A stretch of 64,000 nucleotides of DNA from the NCBI GenBank assembly GCA_913061075.1, contig CAJXSK010000001.1, forward strand, positions 62,001 to 126,000, written 5' to 3'. The position numbers and the translations under genes were made by a program. Shown here piece by piece: positions 1-10,637 of this stretch (position 1 is the first letter of the stretch; each line of letters opens with the position of its first letter). The notes beneath the pieces were generated by a model. That model did no database searches, was not told the DNA's origin, and saw nothing but the letters and a program-made list of their open reading frames with translations. The stretch is from an uncultured Piscirickettsiaceae bacterium. Its GTDB lineage: Bacteria > Pseudomonadota > Gammaproteobacteria > Methylococcales > Cycloclasticaceae.

Positions 1-77
1 GGTCGGGAAAACGGTTAGTTATAAAAATCATCTGTGACTCCTTCACTAATGGTTTAGATTGCATTCAGTAATAAATG

Positions 78-731
78 TTAGCGTTGTTCTAGGCTTTGTT
101 CCTTTAAAAAACCTCGTGCTGTATAGAACAATAACATAATTGCGATAGCCATTAACAAGTGATATATCACGTTATGGTCAAGCCAAACGGGGTGGATGCT
201 GATACCTAATTGTTGAATTGCCGACGCTATAAATGTTACTAGCATGCCATTAATACCAAAAAATATATACCAACGTCGTTTTTTTAAAAATACCCATACT
301 AGCGCTAATAACATTGACGCTGAAGCGGGTATGTAGAATGCAATTGCTACAAGGAATTGATTGTTTACGAAGATAATGACGAAACAATAAATAACGTAAG
401 CAGCAATAACAAAGAAACCTATACGCTTACTGTTGGCTTCACCTGCCACAAGAATACTTGCAATCATATAAGCGGCGACGCCGACAGCACCCAGCGTAAT
501 TAACGTAGCGTTCCATACTAAAGTATATAAGGCACTTGATTCATCATAAAAAAAACCATGGCTTGTTCCACCTACGAAAGAGGCTAAACCAAGCGCACAA
601 AAAAACACCACAAACCAGCGATATAGCCGGTTAACAACGCCTCGTTGTTTCAATAGTAGATAAGTAAAATAAATACACTCAGTGGTTAATCCGTAATCAG
701 TTAGCGTAACGCCCGGTTCGTAGATGGTCAT
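78..731 (-). CDS. multi-pass membrane protein, unknown function
   Basis: ORF track 217 aa; several hydrophobic segments. Confidence 0.65.
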   Translation of the reverse strand: MTIYEPGVTLTDYGLTTECIYFTYLLLKQRGVVNRLYRWFVVFFCALGLASFVGGTSHGFFYDESSALYTLVWNATLITLGAVGVAAYMIASILVAGEANSKRIGFFVIAAYVIYCFVIIFVNNQFLVAIAFYIPASASMLLALVWVFLKKRRWYIFFGINGMLVTFIASAIQQLGISIHPVWLDHNVIYHLLMAIAIMLLFYTARGFLKEQSLEQR

Positions 732-881
732 TCATGATGTATCAATTAATTAGATACCGAACATGATAAACCTAACAGCACATCAGGACTAACACTTGTA
801 TTTAATAGGAAGACTAGCCTTGTTATAATAAATTCTTAAGGCACTGGATTTACGTTCCAGCGAGCTAACATAAGGAAAAGT

Positions 882-1874
882 ATGGAAGATCAAGAATACG
901 TTGTTTGTGCGCTTTATCATTTTGTTCGATTAGATAATCACGGCGATCTAAAACAACCCCTCCTCAAATTAATGAATCACCACGGTGTTAAAGGCACTTT
1001 GCTACTGGCTGCTGAGGGCATCAACGGCACGATTGCGGGTAAGCGCAAAGCGGTTGATCATTTATTGCAGTGGTTACGAAACAAAGATGATTTTAAGAGC
1101 TTGGTGCATAAAGAATCGTATGTGGACGCGCAGCCGTTTAATCGTACTAAGGTGAAGCTTAAAAAAGAAATTGTGACAATGGGTGTGGAAGATATTGACC
1201 CTAATGACATTGTGGGTACCTACGTTAAACCGAAAAATTGGAATGCGCTGATTACCGACCCCGATGTTTTGTTGGTGGATACGAGAAACGATTACGAGGT
1301 GGCCATTGGTACGTTTAAAGGGGCGCTAAACCCCAATACTGAAACGTTCCGTGAGTTTCCTGACTACGTTAAAGATAATCTTGATAAGGCAAAACATAAA
1401 AAAGTGGCGATGTTTTGTACGGGCGGTATTCGTTGTGAAAAGTCTACAGCGTATTTAAAACAACAAGGCTTTGATGAGGTCTATCACTTAGAGGGCGGTA
1501 TATTGAAATACCTAGAAGACGTGCCGCAAGATGAGACACAGTGGGAAGGCGAGTGCTTTGTATTTGATAACCGTGTGTCAGTTGACCACGACTTAGATAA
1601 AGGTCAATACGATCAATGTTACGGATGCAGAATGCCGATTACTGAAGGTGACAAACAGCACGTTCATTATCAACAGGGTATTAGCTGTCACCATTGCTTT
1701 GATAAGACGGACGATGAACAAAAGGCGCGTTATATCGAACGGCAACATCAAATTGAATTAGCGAAAAAACGGGGCGAAGAACATATTGGCGGCGAAATGG
1801 TTGATTTAATTGAACAACATAGAAAAGAAAAACTAAAAAAGAAAAAGGCAGACCAAGAACGAGAAGGTAGTTAA
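882..1874 (+). CDS. trhO: rhodanese-domain tRNA uridine hydroxylase (TrhO/YceA family)
   Basis: GINGTIAG N-terminal signature, rhodanese [10 protein letters not shown] active-site loop, Cys-rich C-terminal region CYGCRMP...CHHC. Confidence 0.9.
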   Translation: MEDQEYVVCALYHFVRLDNHGDLKQPLLKLMNHHGVKGTLLLAAEGINGTIAGKRKAVDHLLQWLRNKDDFKSLVHKESYVDAQPFNRTKVKLKKEIVTMGVEDIDPNDIVGTYVKPKNWNALITDPDVLLVDTRNDYEVAIGTFKGALNPNTETFREFPDYVKDNLDKAKHKKVAMFCTGGIRCEKSTAYLKQQGFDEVYHLEGGILKYLEDVPQDETQWEGECFVFDNRVSVDHDLDKGQYDQCYGCRMPITEGDKQHVHYQQGISCHHCFDKTDDEQKARYIERQHQIELAKKRGEEHIGGEMVDLIEQHRKEKLKKKKADQEREGS

Positions 1875-1878
1875 CATT

Positions 1879-2604
1879 ATGTTAATTGAAAAAGGCAATG
1901 ACCCTATTGGCTTAGCGCTAAAAAGCTACCTAGAAACTGATGACGATACGCCCATTCAAGTGGATATGGACATCACAGACGTTGATACATTGCCGCCAAG
2001 CTATTTTTTTCGTTCTTATGACGATTGCCCAGCGTTAGAGCAGATCGCACTTCAACAGGCCCGAGGTAAGGTGCTAGATGTTGGTGCTGGTGCGGGTTCG
2101 CATAGTTTGTATTTGCAAGAGCAAGGCTTAGACATTACTGCAATTGATGTCTCGCCACATTCGGTAGATGTGATGCATAAACGTGGATTAAATAACGTTT
2201 TACTCATTAATTTTTATGATTTGCCGGCGAGTTCGTTTGATACATTGTTGTTATTGATGAATGGCATTGGTTTGGTACAAACACTCGATGGTTTTGATGT
2301 TTTTTTCTCAAAGGCCAAAACAGTGTTAGCGTCAGAGGGGCAAATCTTGTTAGATAGCTCAGACCTTATCTACATGTTTGAAGAAGATGACGGTTCCTAC
2401 TTGATAGACTTGAGTGATAAATACCATGGCGAGGTTGAATTCAATTTGTCATATAAAGATGTTCAAGGAGAGGCTTTCAAGTGGTTGTATGTGTCGGAAG
2501 AATTATTACAAGATGCCGCTGAAGCAAACGGTTTTGATTGTGAGATTATTAAACAAGGGCCTCATTACGATTATTTGGCAAAATTAACGGTTAAAAAGGA
2601 ATAG
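1879..2604 (+). CDS. class I SAM-dependent methyltransferase
   Basis: SAM motif VLDVGAGAGSHSLYL; 4 bp after trhO. Confidence 0.8.
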   Translation: MLIEKGNDPIGLALKSYLETDDDTPIQVDMDITDVDTLPPSYFFRSYDDCPALEQIALQQARGKVLDVGAGAGSHSLYLQEQGLDITAIDVSPHSVDVMHKRGLNNVLLINFYDLPASSFDTLLLLMNGIGLVQTLDGFDVFFSKAKTVLASEGQILLDSSDLIYMFEEDDGSYLIDLSDKYHGEVEFNLSYKDVQGEAFKWLYVSEELLQDAAEANGFDCEIIKQGPHYDYLAKLTVKKE

Positions 2605-2606
2605 AT

Positions 2607-2801
2607 ATGGAGATTAAAGTAGATTCTAAAGAAACAACCAAAGTTAGTATTATTGATGTAAAAATGCCTTTTATCTCCATGGTTATTTTTTTAGTGAAGT
2701 TATCTATTGCCGCCATTCCCGCTTTTATTATTATGTCGATAGTGGGTAGTGTTCTTTTTGCTATTTTTGGTACTGCTATGCATACAGGAATGCGGTTTTA
2801 A
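2607..2801 (+). CDS. small membrane protein
   Basis: 64 aa with a long hydrophobic stretch; tightly linked to the upstream methyltransferase. Confidence 0.55.
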   Translation: MEIKVDSKETTKVSIIDVKMPFISMVIFLVKLSIAAIPAFIIMSIVGSVLFAIFGTAMHTGMRF

Positions 2802-2868
2802 AGGCTAGCCAAATGGGTTTATATGGCTGTAATATAAAGTCATGATGACTGATGAAATTCTAAGATAG

Positions 2869-4350
2869 ATGTTCAAAGAACGTGCAGAGTGCGACAAACT
2901 ATCAACACTTTTAACCCAACTGAATGAGCATTTGGATGCTTTTCAACAATTTGACCATCCTGATGCGGTGGTTGATGCTGAACTCTGGCGATTAGCACTG
3001 GATAAGCCTGTTCCAGAAAAAGGGATAGGTGCTGAAAATGTGATTGCTGAAATGGGTGAGCATGTTATTCCTAATGGGTCACAAATAGCTAAGCCAGGTT
3101 GTACCTCATATATAACTACAGCTGCAACGGATATGGGGTCCATTGCTACACTGGCTGGTATAGTTGCCTCGCCCCAACGTATTGGATTGACGGCTTTTAA
3201 TTATTTAGAAGACTTGGCCCTTCAATGGCTGGTAGAAATGTTTGGGTTGCCGAGTAATATGCAAGGTGTTTTTAGCAGTGGTGGCTCAACGGCTAATTTG
3301 ATTGGACTAGGCGCTGCAAGGCAATCCGCTTTTGCTCGATTAGGTATGAACCCTGCTGATGATGGGGTACAACGCGTTTGTAAAATTTATGCAACTGATC
3401 AGAGTCATTTTACGATACATCGTTCTGCGGCTGTGTTGGGCATGGGCCGGAATTCAGTTGTTCATATTCCAGTTGATAGTCAGTTGCGCCTTTGTCCGAA
3501 TGCATTGCGTGAACAACTAAAAAAAGATAAAGCGATTGATGCAGTGCCTGTTGCTATTGTTGCTAGTGCGGGGAGTACTAATACAGGTGCAATGGATTCG
3601 TTACAAGCAATAGGTGAAATTGCGCGAGAATACGATATTTGGTTTCACATTGATGGTGCTTACGGTTTGCCGGGCACACTTGACCCTCAAGTACATCATC
3701 TATACAAAGGTGTTGAATTAGCTGATTCTATAACCGTTGATGCACATAAATGGTTAGGGGCTCCTGTGGGTATCGGTGTCACTTTTGTAAAAGACGTCGT
3801 GGCACTACAAGAAAGTTTTAACCAAGGAAATGTGGCTGATTATATTAGAACGACTATCGTAGATAGCGAACATGCAGATAACTCAATGGATAGTCTTGGT
3901 ATTCCATATCATGACATGGGGGTTGAGCTTTCAGCTCCAACGCGAGGCACAATTGTTTGGGCGCTTATTCGAGAGATAGGTGTAGAAGGAATGAGAGCCC
4001 GCATTTGCCGTCACAATGAAATGGCGCGTCGCGTCGCCGAACAGGCTAAACAACACAAAAACCTAGAACTAGCGCTTGAGCCAACATTATCTATTTGTTG
4101 TTTCCGTTACATAAACGAAAGTGCTATAGATTTGAATGGGCTAAATAAAAAAATTCATCGACAGTTAATGAAAAACGGCACAAATATTCCTAGTACCACC
4201 ATGGTGGGAGATAAGTTTGTTATCCGACCGTGTTTCTTAGGTGCTAGAACCGATTGGCATCACGCGGATGACCTGGTAAAAGAAGTTATTGAAATTGGCG
4301 ATGCAATAATTAAAAACGAGATCAATACTAGAGATAATAAGGAGAACTGA
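2869..4350 (+). CDS. PLP-dependent group II decarboxylase (aromatic amino acid/glutamate/cysteine-sulfinate decarboxylase-like)
   Basis: SITVDAHKWLGAPVG PLP-lysine motif and HIDGAYG; 493 aa. Confidence 0.85.
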   Translation: MFKERAECDKLSTLLTQLNEHLDAFQQFDHPDAVVDAELWRLALDKPVPEKGIGAENVIAEMGEHVIPNGSQIAKPGCTSYITTAATDMGSIATLAGIVASPQRIGLTAFNYLEDLALQWLVEMFGLPSNMQGVFSSGGSTANLIGLGAARQSAFARLGMNPADDGVQRVCKIYATDQSHFTIHRSAAVLGMGRNSVVHIPVDSQLRLCPNALREQLKKDKAIDAVPVAIVASAGSTNTGAMDSLQAIGEIAREYDIWFHIDGAYGLPGTLDPQVHHLYKGVELADSITVDAHKWLGAPVGIGVTFVKDVVALQESFNQGNVADYIRTTIVDSEHADNSMDSLGIPYHDMGVELSAPTRGTIVWALIREIGVEGMRARICRHNEMARRVAEQAKQHKNLELALEPTLSICCFRYINESAIDLNGLNKKIHRQLMKNGTNIPSTTMVGDKFVIRPCFLGARTDWHHADDLVKEVIEIGDAIIKNEINTRDNKEN

Positions 4351-4351
4351 G

Positions 4352-5380
4352 ATGGTCAAACGTTATAAAAACATTTTAGAAACAATTGGTAATACGCCAG
4401 TGGTTCGTATTAATAGGTTAGGGCCTAAAGGTGTGAATATTTTTGCAAAAATTGAATCATTTAACCCAATGGGGTCTTTTAAAGATAGGCTTGCGTTGGG
4501 CGTGATAGAAGATGCGGAACGTAAAGGTGAATTGTCACCTGGGCAAACAATTGTAGAAGCTACAAGCGGAAACACAGGCATTGGCCTGGCAATGGTGTGT
4601 GCGCAAAAAGGGTATCCATTGGTTATTACCATGGCCGAAAGTTTTAGCGTAGAGCGCAGAAAACTGATGCGATTTTTAGGTGCGCGAGTCGTGTTAACAC
4701 CAGCATCAGAAAAAGGTACCGGCATGGTTAAAAAAGCTGAAGAATTGGCAGAAAAAAATGGTTGGTGGCAATCAAAACAATTCGAAAACCCAGCGAATGC
4801 CGATATGCATATGAGAACAACAGCAGAGGAAATACTTGAAGACTTTTTTGATGTAACGCTCGATTACTGGGTGACAGGCTATGGTACAGGCGGTACATTA
4901 AATGGTGTATCTAAGGTGCTAAAACAGAAAAGCCCAACAACAAAAATTATTGTTTGCGAGCCTTTGAACGCACAATTATTGGGCAGCGGGATTCCTCAAA
5001 CAGAAAATGAAAGCCACCCTAATTTCACCCCGCACCCTATGCAAGGTTGGACGCCGGACTTTATTCCTACATTAACAAAAGAAGTGGTAGATGCAGGCTC
5101 GCGTATTGATCAACTGTTACCGATTGATGGAAAGTTTGCCATTCAATGTTCAAAAGACTTGGCGCAAAAAGAAGGTATATTTGTGGGCATTTCTGCAGGT
5201 GCAACCTTGGCAGGCGCTTTAAAAATAGCCGAAACAGCGCCACAAGGCAGTAATATATTATGTATGTTACCCGACACAGGCGAACGTTATCTAACCACAC
5301 CTTTGTTTGATGATGTGTCGATAGATATGTCAGACGATGAGGCGGCTTTATCTCAATCTACGCCTGGGTATCAGTTTTAG
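4352..5380 (+). CDS. cysteine synthase / cystathionine beta-synthase family PLP enzyme
   Basis: NPMGSFKDR PLP lysine motif, EATSGNTGIGLAM, GTGGTLNGV, GISAGA. Confidence 0.88.
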   Translation: MVKRYKNILETIGNTPVVRINRLGPKGVNIFAKIESFNPMGSFKDRLALGVIEDAERKGELSPGQTIVEATSGNTGIGLAMVCAQKGYPLVITMAESFSVERRKLMRFLGARVVLTPASEKGTGMVKKAEELAEKNGWWQSKQFENPANADMHMRTTAEEILEDFFDVTLDYWVTGYGTGGTLNGVSKVLKQKSPTTKIIVCEPLNAQLLGSGIPQTENESHPNFTPHPMQGWTPDFIPTLTKEVVDAGSRIDQLLPIDGKFAIQCSKDLAQKEGIFVGISAGATLAGALKIAETAPQGSNILCMLPDTGERYLTTPLFDDVSIDMSDDEAALSQSTPGYQF

Positions 5381-5400
5381 TAAATCTTATCTAAGAGGGT

Positions 5401-5805
5401 ATGAATATGAACACTGAAGCTATAGAAGAATTAGAAAAAGAAATTCGATCTAGTGAGCAACAACTCGTCATGTTCTCTTTGGAATGGTGTGAGTTTTGTT
5501 GGGCAGCTATAAAGGTGTTAGATGAATATGAAATTCCTTATCGCGTCACTAATTTAGATTCGGTAGCGTACGTTGATAACTTACGCGGTAGAAACATTCG
5601 TTTAGCACTAAACGAAAAAACAACGTGGAAAACTATGCCTCAAATGTATGTTAATGGCGAATTTATTGGTGGGTGTATGGATTTATTTGAAGGGTGCAAA
5701 ACCGCTGAATTACAAACCCGTTTAGATGCCGCTAATATTAGCAATAAACGAACGGTTTCAACGGATCCGGCGAGTTTTTTACCAACATGGTTGCATCCGC
5801 GATAA
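5401..5805 (+). CDS. glutaredoxin-domain protein
   Basis: WCEFCWA redox motif, TMPQMYVNGEFIGGCMDL. Confidence 0.85.
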   Translation: MNMNTEAIEELEKEIRSSEQQLVMFSLEWCEFCWAAIKVLDEYEIPYRVTNLDSVAYVDNLRGRNIRLALNEKTTWKTMPQMYVNGEFIGGCMDLFEGCKTAELQTRLDAANISNKRTVSTDPASFLPTWLHPR

Positions 5806-5895
5806 ATTAAGTAGACGACTAGTTTTCGCGTAGTGTTCAACACAGATGGGTTTAAATTTTCAATCGAACGTCATAAAAACCTCATTTAAAAGAAT

Positions 5896-7377
5896 ATGAA
5901 TCAATTCATTATCTCTCTTGATCAAGGCACCAGCAGTAGTCGAGCTGTTTTGTTTAATGATCAGGCGCAGATTGTCGATATAACGCAGCGTGAATTTGCC
6001 CAACACTTCCCTCAACCAGGCTGGGTTGAGCATGACCCACTTGAGATTTGGGAGTGCCAGTTAGGTGTGTTAACGGAATTGTTAGCTAAGAACAACTTAA
6101 AGGGTGTTGATATAGCTGCAATTGGTATAACAAATCAGCGTGAAACTACCGTGTTATGGGATAAAAATACCGGCAAGCCAATCTACAACGCCATTGTTTG
6201 GCAAGATAAGCGTACTGTAGAGACATGTGAGAAATTGATTGACGAAGATTGGCAACCGATTGTAAAAGCAAAAACAGGCCTCATGATTGATGCTTATTTT
6301 TCTGCCACTAAAATTAAATGGATTCTTGATAATGTTGACGGTGCATGTTCATTAGCAGGCTCTGGTGATTTGCTTTTCGGCACTATTGATACTTGGTTAA
6401 TTTGGAATTTAACCAACGGGCAGGTACACGCAACGGAATGTTCAAATGCATCGCGGACAATGTTGTTCAATATAAATGCAGCCACTTGGGATGATGATTT
6501 GCTCCACATGCTAGATATTCCTAATAACATTTTGCCCACTGTTAAAGATTCCGATGCTTACTTTGGTGACTATCTTTTAGACGGAATAAAGATTCCTATT
6601 CACGGTGTTCTAGGTGATCAGCAGGCGGCGATATTTGGCCAACTTTCTTGGCAAAAAGGTGAGGCAAAGAACACCTACGGAACGGGCTGCTTTATGTTGC
6701 TAAATACAGGGCAAGAACGGGTTATTAGTGATTATGGCTTGTTAACAACCATTGCTTGGCGCACTAACGATAAGATTACTTATGCGTTAGAAGGCAGTGT
6801 TTTTATAGCGGGTTCTGCTGTGCAATGGCTGCGAGATGGATTGCAAATTATAGAATGTGCAGAGCAAACAGAGGAGCTGGCAAATGCAGCAGATAATGAA
6901 GATCACGTTGTTGTAGTACCTGCATTTTCTGGTTTAGGAACGCCATATTGGGACATGTCGGCACGGGGCGCTGTATTCGGACTAAGTTTGGGGTCGGGGA
7001 AAGCAGAGTTGGCTCGGGGTACATTGCAGGCTATTGCCCTTCAAACTTATGATGTATTAACGGCTATGCAAAATGATAGTGGCATTAAGCTTCAAGCGTT
7101 AAAGGTAGACGGTGGGGCTATTGCTAATAATTATTTAGCACAGTTCCAAGCCGATATTTTAGAAGTTGCCATCGAGCGCCCCAAAAATTTAGAATCAACT
7201 GCAACGGGCGTGGCATATATGGCTGGTTTAGGCGTAGGTTTTTGGACTGAGGCGTTTATTCAACAGCAATACGATATTGATTATCGTTTTAATTCGAATA
7301 TGGCAGCTGAACAAAGAGAGAAATATTTAGCCCGTTGGAAAAAAGCGATAAAAAGAACGCGAGGTTGGTTAGATTAA
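5896..7377 (+). CDS. glpK: glycerol kinase
   Basis: SLDQGTSSSRAVLF, NQRETTVLWD, GDQQAAIFGQ; full length 493 aa. Confidence 0.97.
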   Translation: MNQFIISLDQGTSSSRAVLFNDQAQIVDITQREFAQHFPQPGWVEHDPLEIWECQLGVLTELLAKNNLKGVDIAAIGITNQRETTVLWDKNTGKPIYNAIVWQDKRTVETCEKLIDEDWQPIVKAKTGLMIDAYFSATKIKWILDNVDGACSLAGSGDLLFGTIDTWLIWNLTNGQVHATECSNASRTMLFNINAATWDDDLLHMLDIPNNILPTVKDSDAYFGDYLLDGIKIPIHGVLGDQQAAIFGQLSWQKGEAKNTYGTGCFMLLNTGQERVISDYGLLTTIAWRTNDKITYALEGSVFIAGSAVQWLRDGLQIIECAEQTEELANAADNEDHVVVVPAFSGLGTPYWDMSARGAVFGLSLGSGKAELARGTLQAIALQTYDVLTAMQNDSGIKLQALKVDGGAIANNYLAQFQADILEVAIERPKNLESTATGVAYMAGLGVGFWTEAFIQQQYDIDYRFNSNMAAEQREKYLARWKKAIKRTRGWLD

Positions 7378-7384
7378 CTGTTCG

Positions 7385-8059
7385 TTACTTTACAAGCATG
7401 TCCATACCCGCTTTAAGCAAGTCTTCTTTCTTCATGTTGTCAGGTACGCGTAAACCACGTTGAAAAGAGGGGCGACTATCCAATTCAGTTATCCATCGTT
7501 CAATATTTGGGAAGGCTTCCGTAGAAAACCCAGCCCAGCCAGCAATTTTTATCCAAGGGTAGGCGGCAATGTCAGCAATACTGAATTCACCAGCAATATA
7601 CGGCTGTTGCTCAAGTTGTTGATCCCAAACGCCATATAGCCTTAGCGTTTCTATTTGATAGCGGAGTGTGGCTTCGGGTACATTGTTTTCCATGTATCTA
7701 TAGAAAACATTAGCTTGCCCCTGCATGGGCCCTAGTCCTGACATTTGAAAAAATAGCCACTGCATCACGGCATAGCGTTTTGCTGGGTTTGTTGGTAATA
7801 AACGCCCTGTTTTCTCAGCGAGGTAAATTAAAATAGCGCCAGACTCAAAAATGGTTAAATCACCAGCAGTGTGATCAATAATGGCGGGAATTCTACCATT
7901 AGGGTTGATGGATAAAAACCAATCCTCTTTTTGTTCATTGTTACCTAAATCAATATTTCTTACGTTGTATTCGAGCCCCAGCTCTTCTAAAGCGATTGAG
8001 ATTTTTCTGCCGTTCGGCGTTGCAGAGGTATATAACGATATTGGTTTGAGTTCAGACAT
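7385..8059 (-). CDS. glutathione S-transferase family protein (YfcG/GST-like)
   Basis: TPNGRKISIALEELGLEY, NPNGRIPAI, FESGAILIYLA. Confidence 0.88.
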   Translation of the reverse strand: MSELKPISLYTSATPNGRKISIALEELGLEYNVRNIDLGNNEQKEDWFLSINPNGRIPAIIDHTAGDLTIFESGAILIYLAEKTGRLLPTNPAKRYAVMQWLFFQMSGLGPMQGQANVFYRYMENNVPEATLRYQIETLRLYGVWDQQLEQQPYIAGEFSIADIAAYPWIKIAGWAGFSTEAFPNIERWITELDSRPSFQRGLRVPDNMKKEDLLKAGMDMLVK

Positions 8060-8122
8060 TTATTTTCTGAATTGTTCATTAACAATTTCTGGAAGAGCGC
8101 AGTGTCGGCTCAGCTAAGGTCA

Positions 8123-8947
8123 TTATTCGGGCTTCCTGAATCGAAGCGTCATTCTGTCGCTTTCACCAATGGCTAAATACTTGGCTTTGTTTTGTTCTTT
8201 TAAACGAAGCGTGGGTGGCAAACTCCAAACACCTTCAGGATAGATTTTTGTATCTAACGGATTTGCATTTATTTCAGATGTGCCCTCTAAAACGAAGCCC
8301 GCTTTTTCGGCGAGCCTAATCACTAAGTCTTGATCTAGGTAGCCAAATTTTTTCATGTACTTCAAGCTTGAATTTGCTGCCGCCCGGTGGTCGGTAAGCC
8401 CTAAAACACCCCCCGGTTTTAGAACCTTGTAAAACGCGTTAAACATATCGTCTTCGAACCCACCTTTAAGCCAGTTATGTGCATTTCTAAAGGTTAGAAC
8501 GGCATCTGCACTATTATTTGGTCCTAAGGTATACGTTTTAGGTGGGCCTAATTCAATTACCCTAACTTGGTCGTATAAAGCAGGCGAGGCAGCTAACATT
8601 GCTTCGTAATCAATTTGAATTTTACCTAAGAACTTAGGCACTGTACTAACTTGAAAACCTGCTGCCGTAAGCGAGCCACCACCGTTCTTAAGGTAGGGCG
8701 CAAGGATTTCTGTATACCATCCACCGCCGGGCCAAATTTCAACCACAGCCATATTCGATTTAATGCCGAAAAACGTTAGTGTTTGTTGTGGATGGCGATA
8801 TTGATCGCGAACACTATTTGATGTAGATCGGTGTTCGCCGCTAATAGCTTTATTTAGCTCATCAGTATCAGTGGCAAAAGCGGGAGTAAAAGGACTTAAT
8901 GCAAAAATTAAAACACTAATAGATTTTAGAATTTGGGTGTTTGTCAT
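8123..8947 (-). CDS. exported SAM-methyltransferase-like protein
   Basis: N-terminal signal peptide (ISVLIFALSPFTPAFA), then a methyltransferase-like core VVEIWPGGGWYTEILAPYL and GGVLGLTDHRA. Confidence 0.75.
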   Translation of the reverse strand: MTNTQILKSISVLIFALSPFTPAFATDTDELNKAISGEHRSTSNSVRDQYRHPQQTLTFFGIKSNMAVVEIWPGGGWYTEILAPYLKNGGGSLTAAGFQVSTVPKFLGKIQIDYEAMLAASPALYDQVRVIELGPPKTYTLGPNNSADAVLTFRNAHNWLKGGFEDDMFNAFYKVLKPGGVLGLTDHRAAANSSLKYMKKFGYLDQDLVIRLAEKAGFVLEGTSEINANPLDTKIYPEGVWSLPPTLRLKEQNKAKYLAIGESDRMTLRFRKPE

Positions 8948-9092
8948 TGTGTTTCCCTATAACTGTTGTGTGTTAGGCAATTGATTGTAACCCTTTGAGA
9001 AATCATATCAATAGTTGATAAGGGCTTATTAATTGAGGGTCAAACGTTCTTCAAAAGGTATTTTGAACGATAATGTAAGCAAAGTTTAATAA

Positions 9093-9120
9093 AAAAAGGC
9101 CCACTATATTGTGGGCCTGA
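9093..9120 (-). terminator. Rho-independent terminator
   Basis: AGGCCCAC/GTGGGCCT stem (9097-9104/9111-9118) followed by a T-run on the minus strand; downstream of the MFS gene. Confidence 0.75.
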
Positions 9121-9284
9121 GTAGGTGTTTAAACCTGAGGAGGTTAGATGTCTTGAGAACTACCTAACTTAATTAAGTGTATAACACTCGTTCTTAAATG
9201 TTCAATGTTTGCTACGAAAGAAGTGATTTTAAGCATTTTCTGAATTTATTGATGCGTAGAAATCATTTGGATTAGTAAATCAGA

Positions 9285-10466
9285 TTAACTTGTTTGAGCC
9301 CTTTTAGCCCATACAATGCTCATTAAAATAAAGCCAAGTGCTGGAATAACGCCTAGATTTACTACGTCCCAACCAAAATTGAATTGTATATAACCAGCAG
9401 ATAAAGAAGCAAACGCGGCAGATGAGAAAACGAAGAAATCATTTAAACCTTGAACTTTAGCTTTTTCGTTTGCTTGGTATGTTTCTGTGAGTAGCGTGGT
9501 ACCGCCTATAAATAAGAAATTCCAACAGATTCCCAATAAGGCGAGTGAGGCCCAATAGTGGTTTAGCTCATGGCCAATAAAGTTTATTACAACACAGGTA
9601 AAGCCAACAAAAACACCAGCGATTAAAATAGAATAAATACCAAAGTACCGTATTAAATATCCCGTGAATAAAGACGGAATAAACATTCCAAGCAAATGCC
9701 ACTGAATGACGAAAGCGGTATCGCTAAATGTATGGTTGTGATGTTGCATGGCGAGTGGGGTTGCGGTCATCATGAATGCCATAACGCCGTACCCAAGCAT
9801 TGCGCAGGTTACCGCGACAATAAATGTTGGTTGTTTAACAATATTAAATAATGGGCGTGGTTCACTGGTGTCTGATGTTTCATTTTGGCCCTTATTCTCA
9901 CGCGGTAGGTAAAGAAAACTCAATGCGAGCAGCATTAATAGATATATAAATATTGTTACCGCAAAACTACCAGCAAACTGGCTACCGGTAATCCAGTCTT
10001 TTGCATAATTTGCCAAATTAGGGCCTACAAACGCAGCAACAATACCGCCCAATGTTACAAACGATATAGCGCGACTTTTAAACTCATGGGTAACGCAATC
10101 AGCTGCGGCAAAACGAAAAAAGTTGCCGATGCTGTTAAAAATACCAAATAAACCTATGCCTATAACAAACGTCCAAAATTCATTATTAATAATAGCGTAC
10201 GTGGAGATAGCACCACCACTTATGCCAATGAGTGTCGACAGCATAAAGCCTTTCTTACGGCCTATTTTTTCAAGCAATAATGCGGCAGGAAAACTGCTTA
10301 ACATGGTCGTTATGTACATAACAGCAACAGGTAATGTTGCTAACGATTTATCTGGTGACAGGTTAAACCCCACTAAAGCAGCACACGTTACAACTAACGC
10401 CGCAACGGTTACTAGCAAACCTTGAGCAATAGAGAAAATAGGTGTGTTTCTAAGTAGTGGTGTCAT
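9285..10466 (-). CDS. MFS transporter
   Basis: 393 aa, ~12 hydrophobic segments, LLEKIGRKKGF between TM2 and TM3. Confidence 0.85.
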   Translation of the reverse strand: MTPLLRNTPIFSIAQGLLVTVAALVVTCAALVGFNLSPDKSLATLPVAVMYITTMLSSFPAALLLEKIGRKKGFMLSTLIGISGGAISTYAIINNEFWTFVIGIGLFGIFNSIGNFFRFAAADCVTHEFKSRAISFVTLGGIVAAFVGPNLANYAKDWITGSQFAGSFAVTIFIYLLMLLALSFLYLPRENKGQNETSDTSEPRPLFNIVKQPTFIVAVTCAMLGYGVMAFMMTATPLAMQHHNHTFSDTAFVIQWHLLGMFIPSLFTGYLIRYFGIYSILIAGVFVGFTCVVINFIGHELNHYWASLALLGICWNFLFIGGTTLLTETYQANEKAKVQGLNDFFVFSSAAFASLSAGYIQFNFGWDVVNLGVIPALGFILMSIVWAKRAQTS

Positions 10467-10637
10467 CAGGGGCGAATTATCAGGGAGTAGGTTATTTTAA
10501 ATGAAGTAGTTAAACAGACTAGATGTTGTATGGGTGGTTTTTTATGATGAGGTTTAAAAATTTATTTTGTGATTACTAATGAATTATTGTTTAAACCTGA
10601 TGTCCCAGATATCAATACATAAATTATAAAAACAAAA

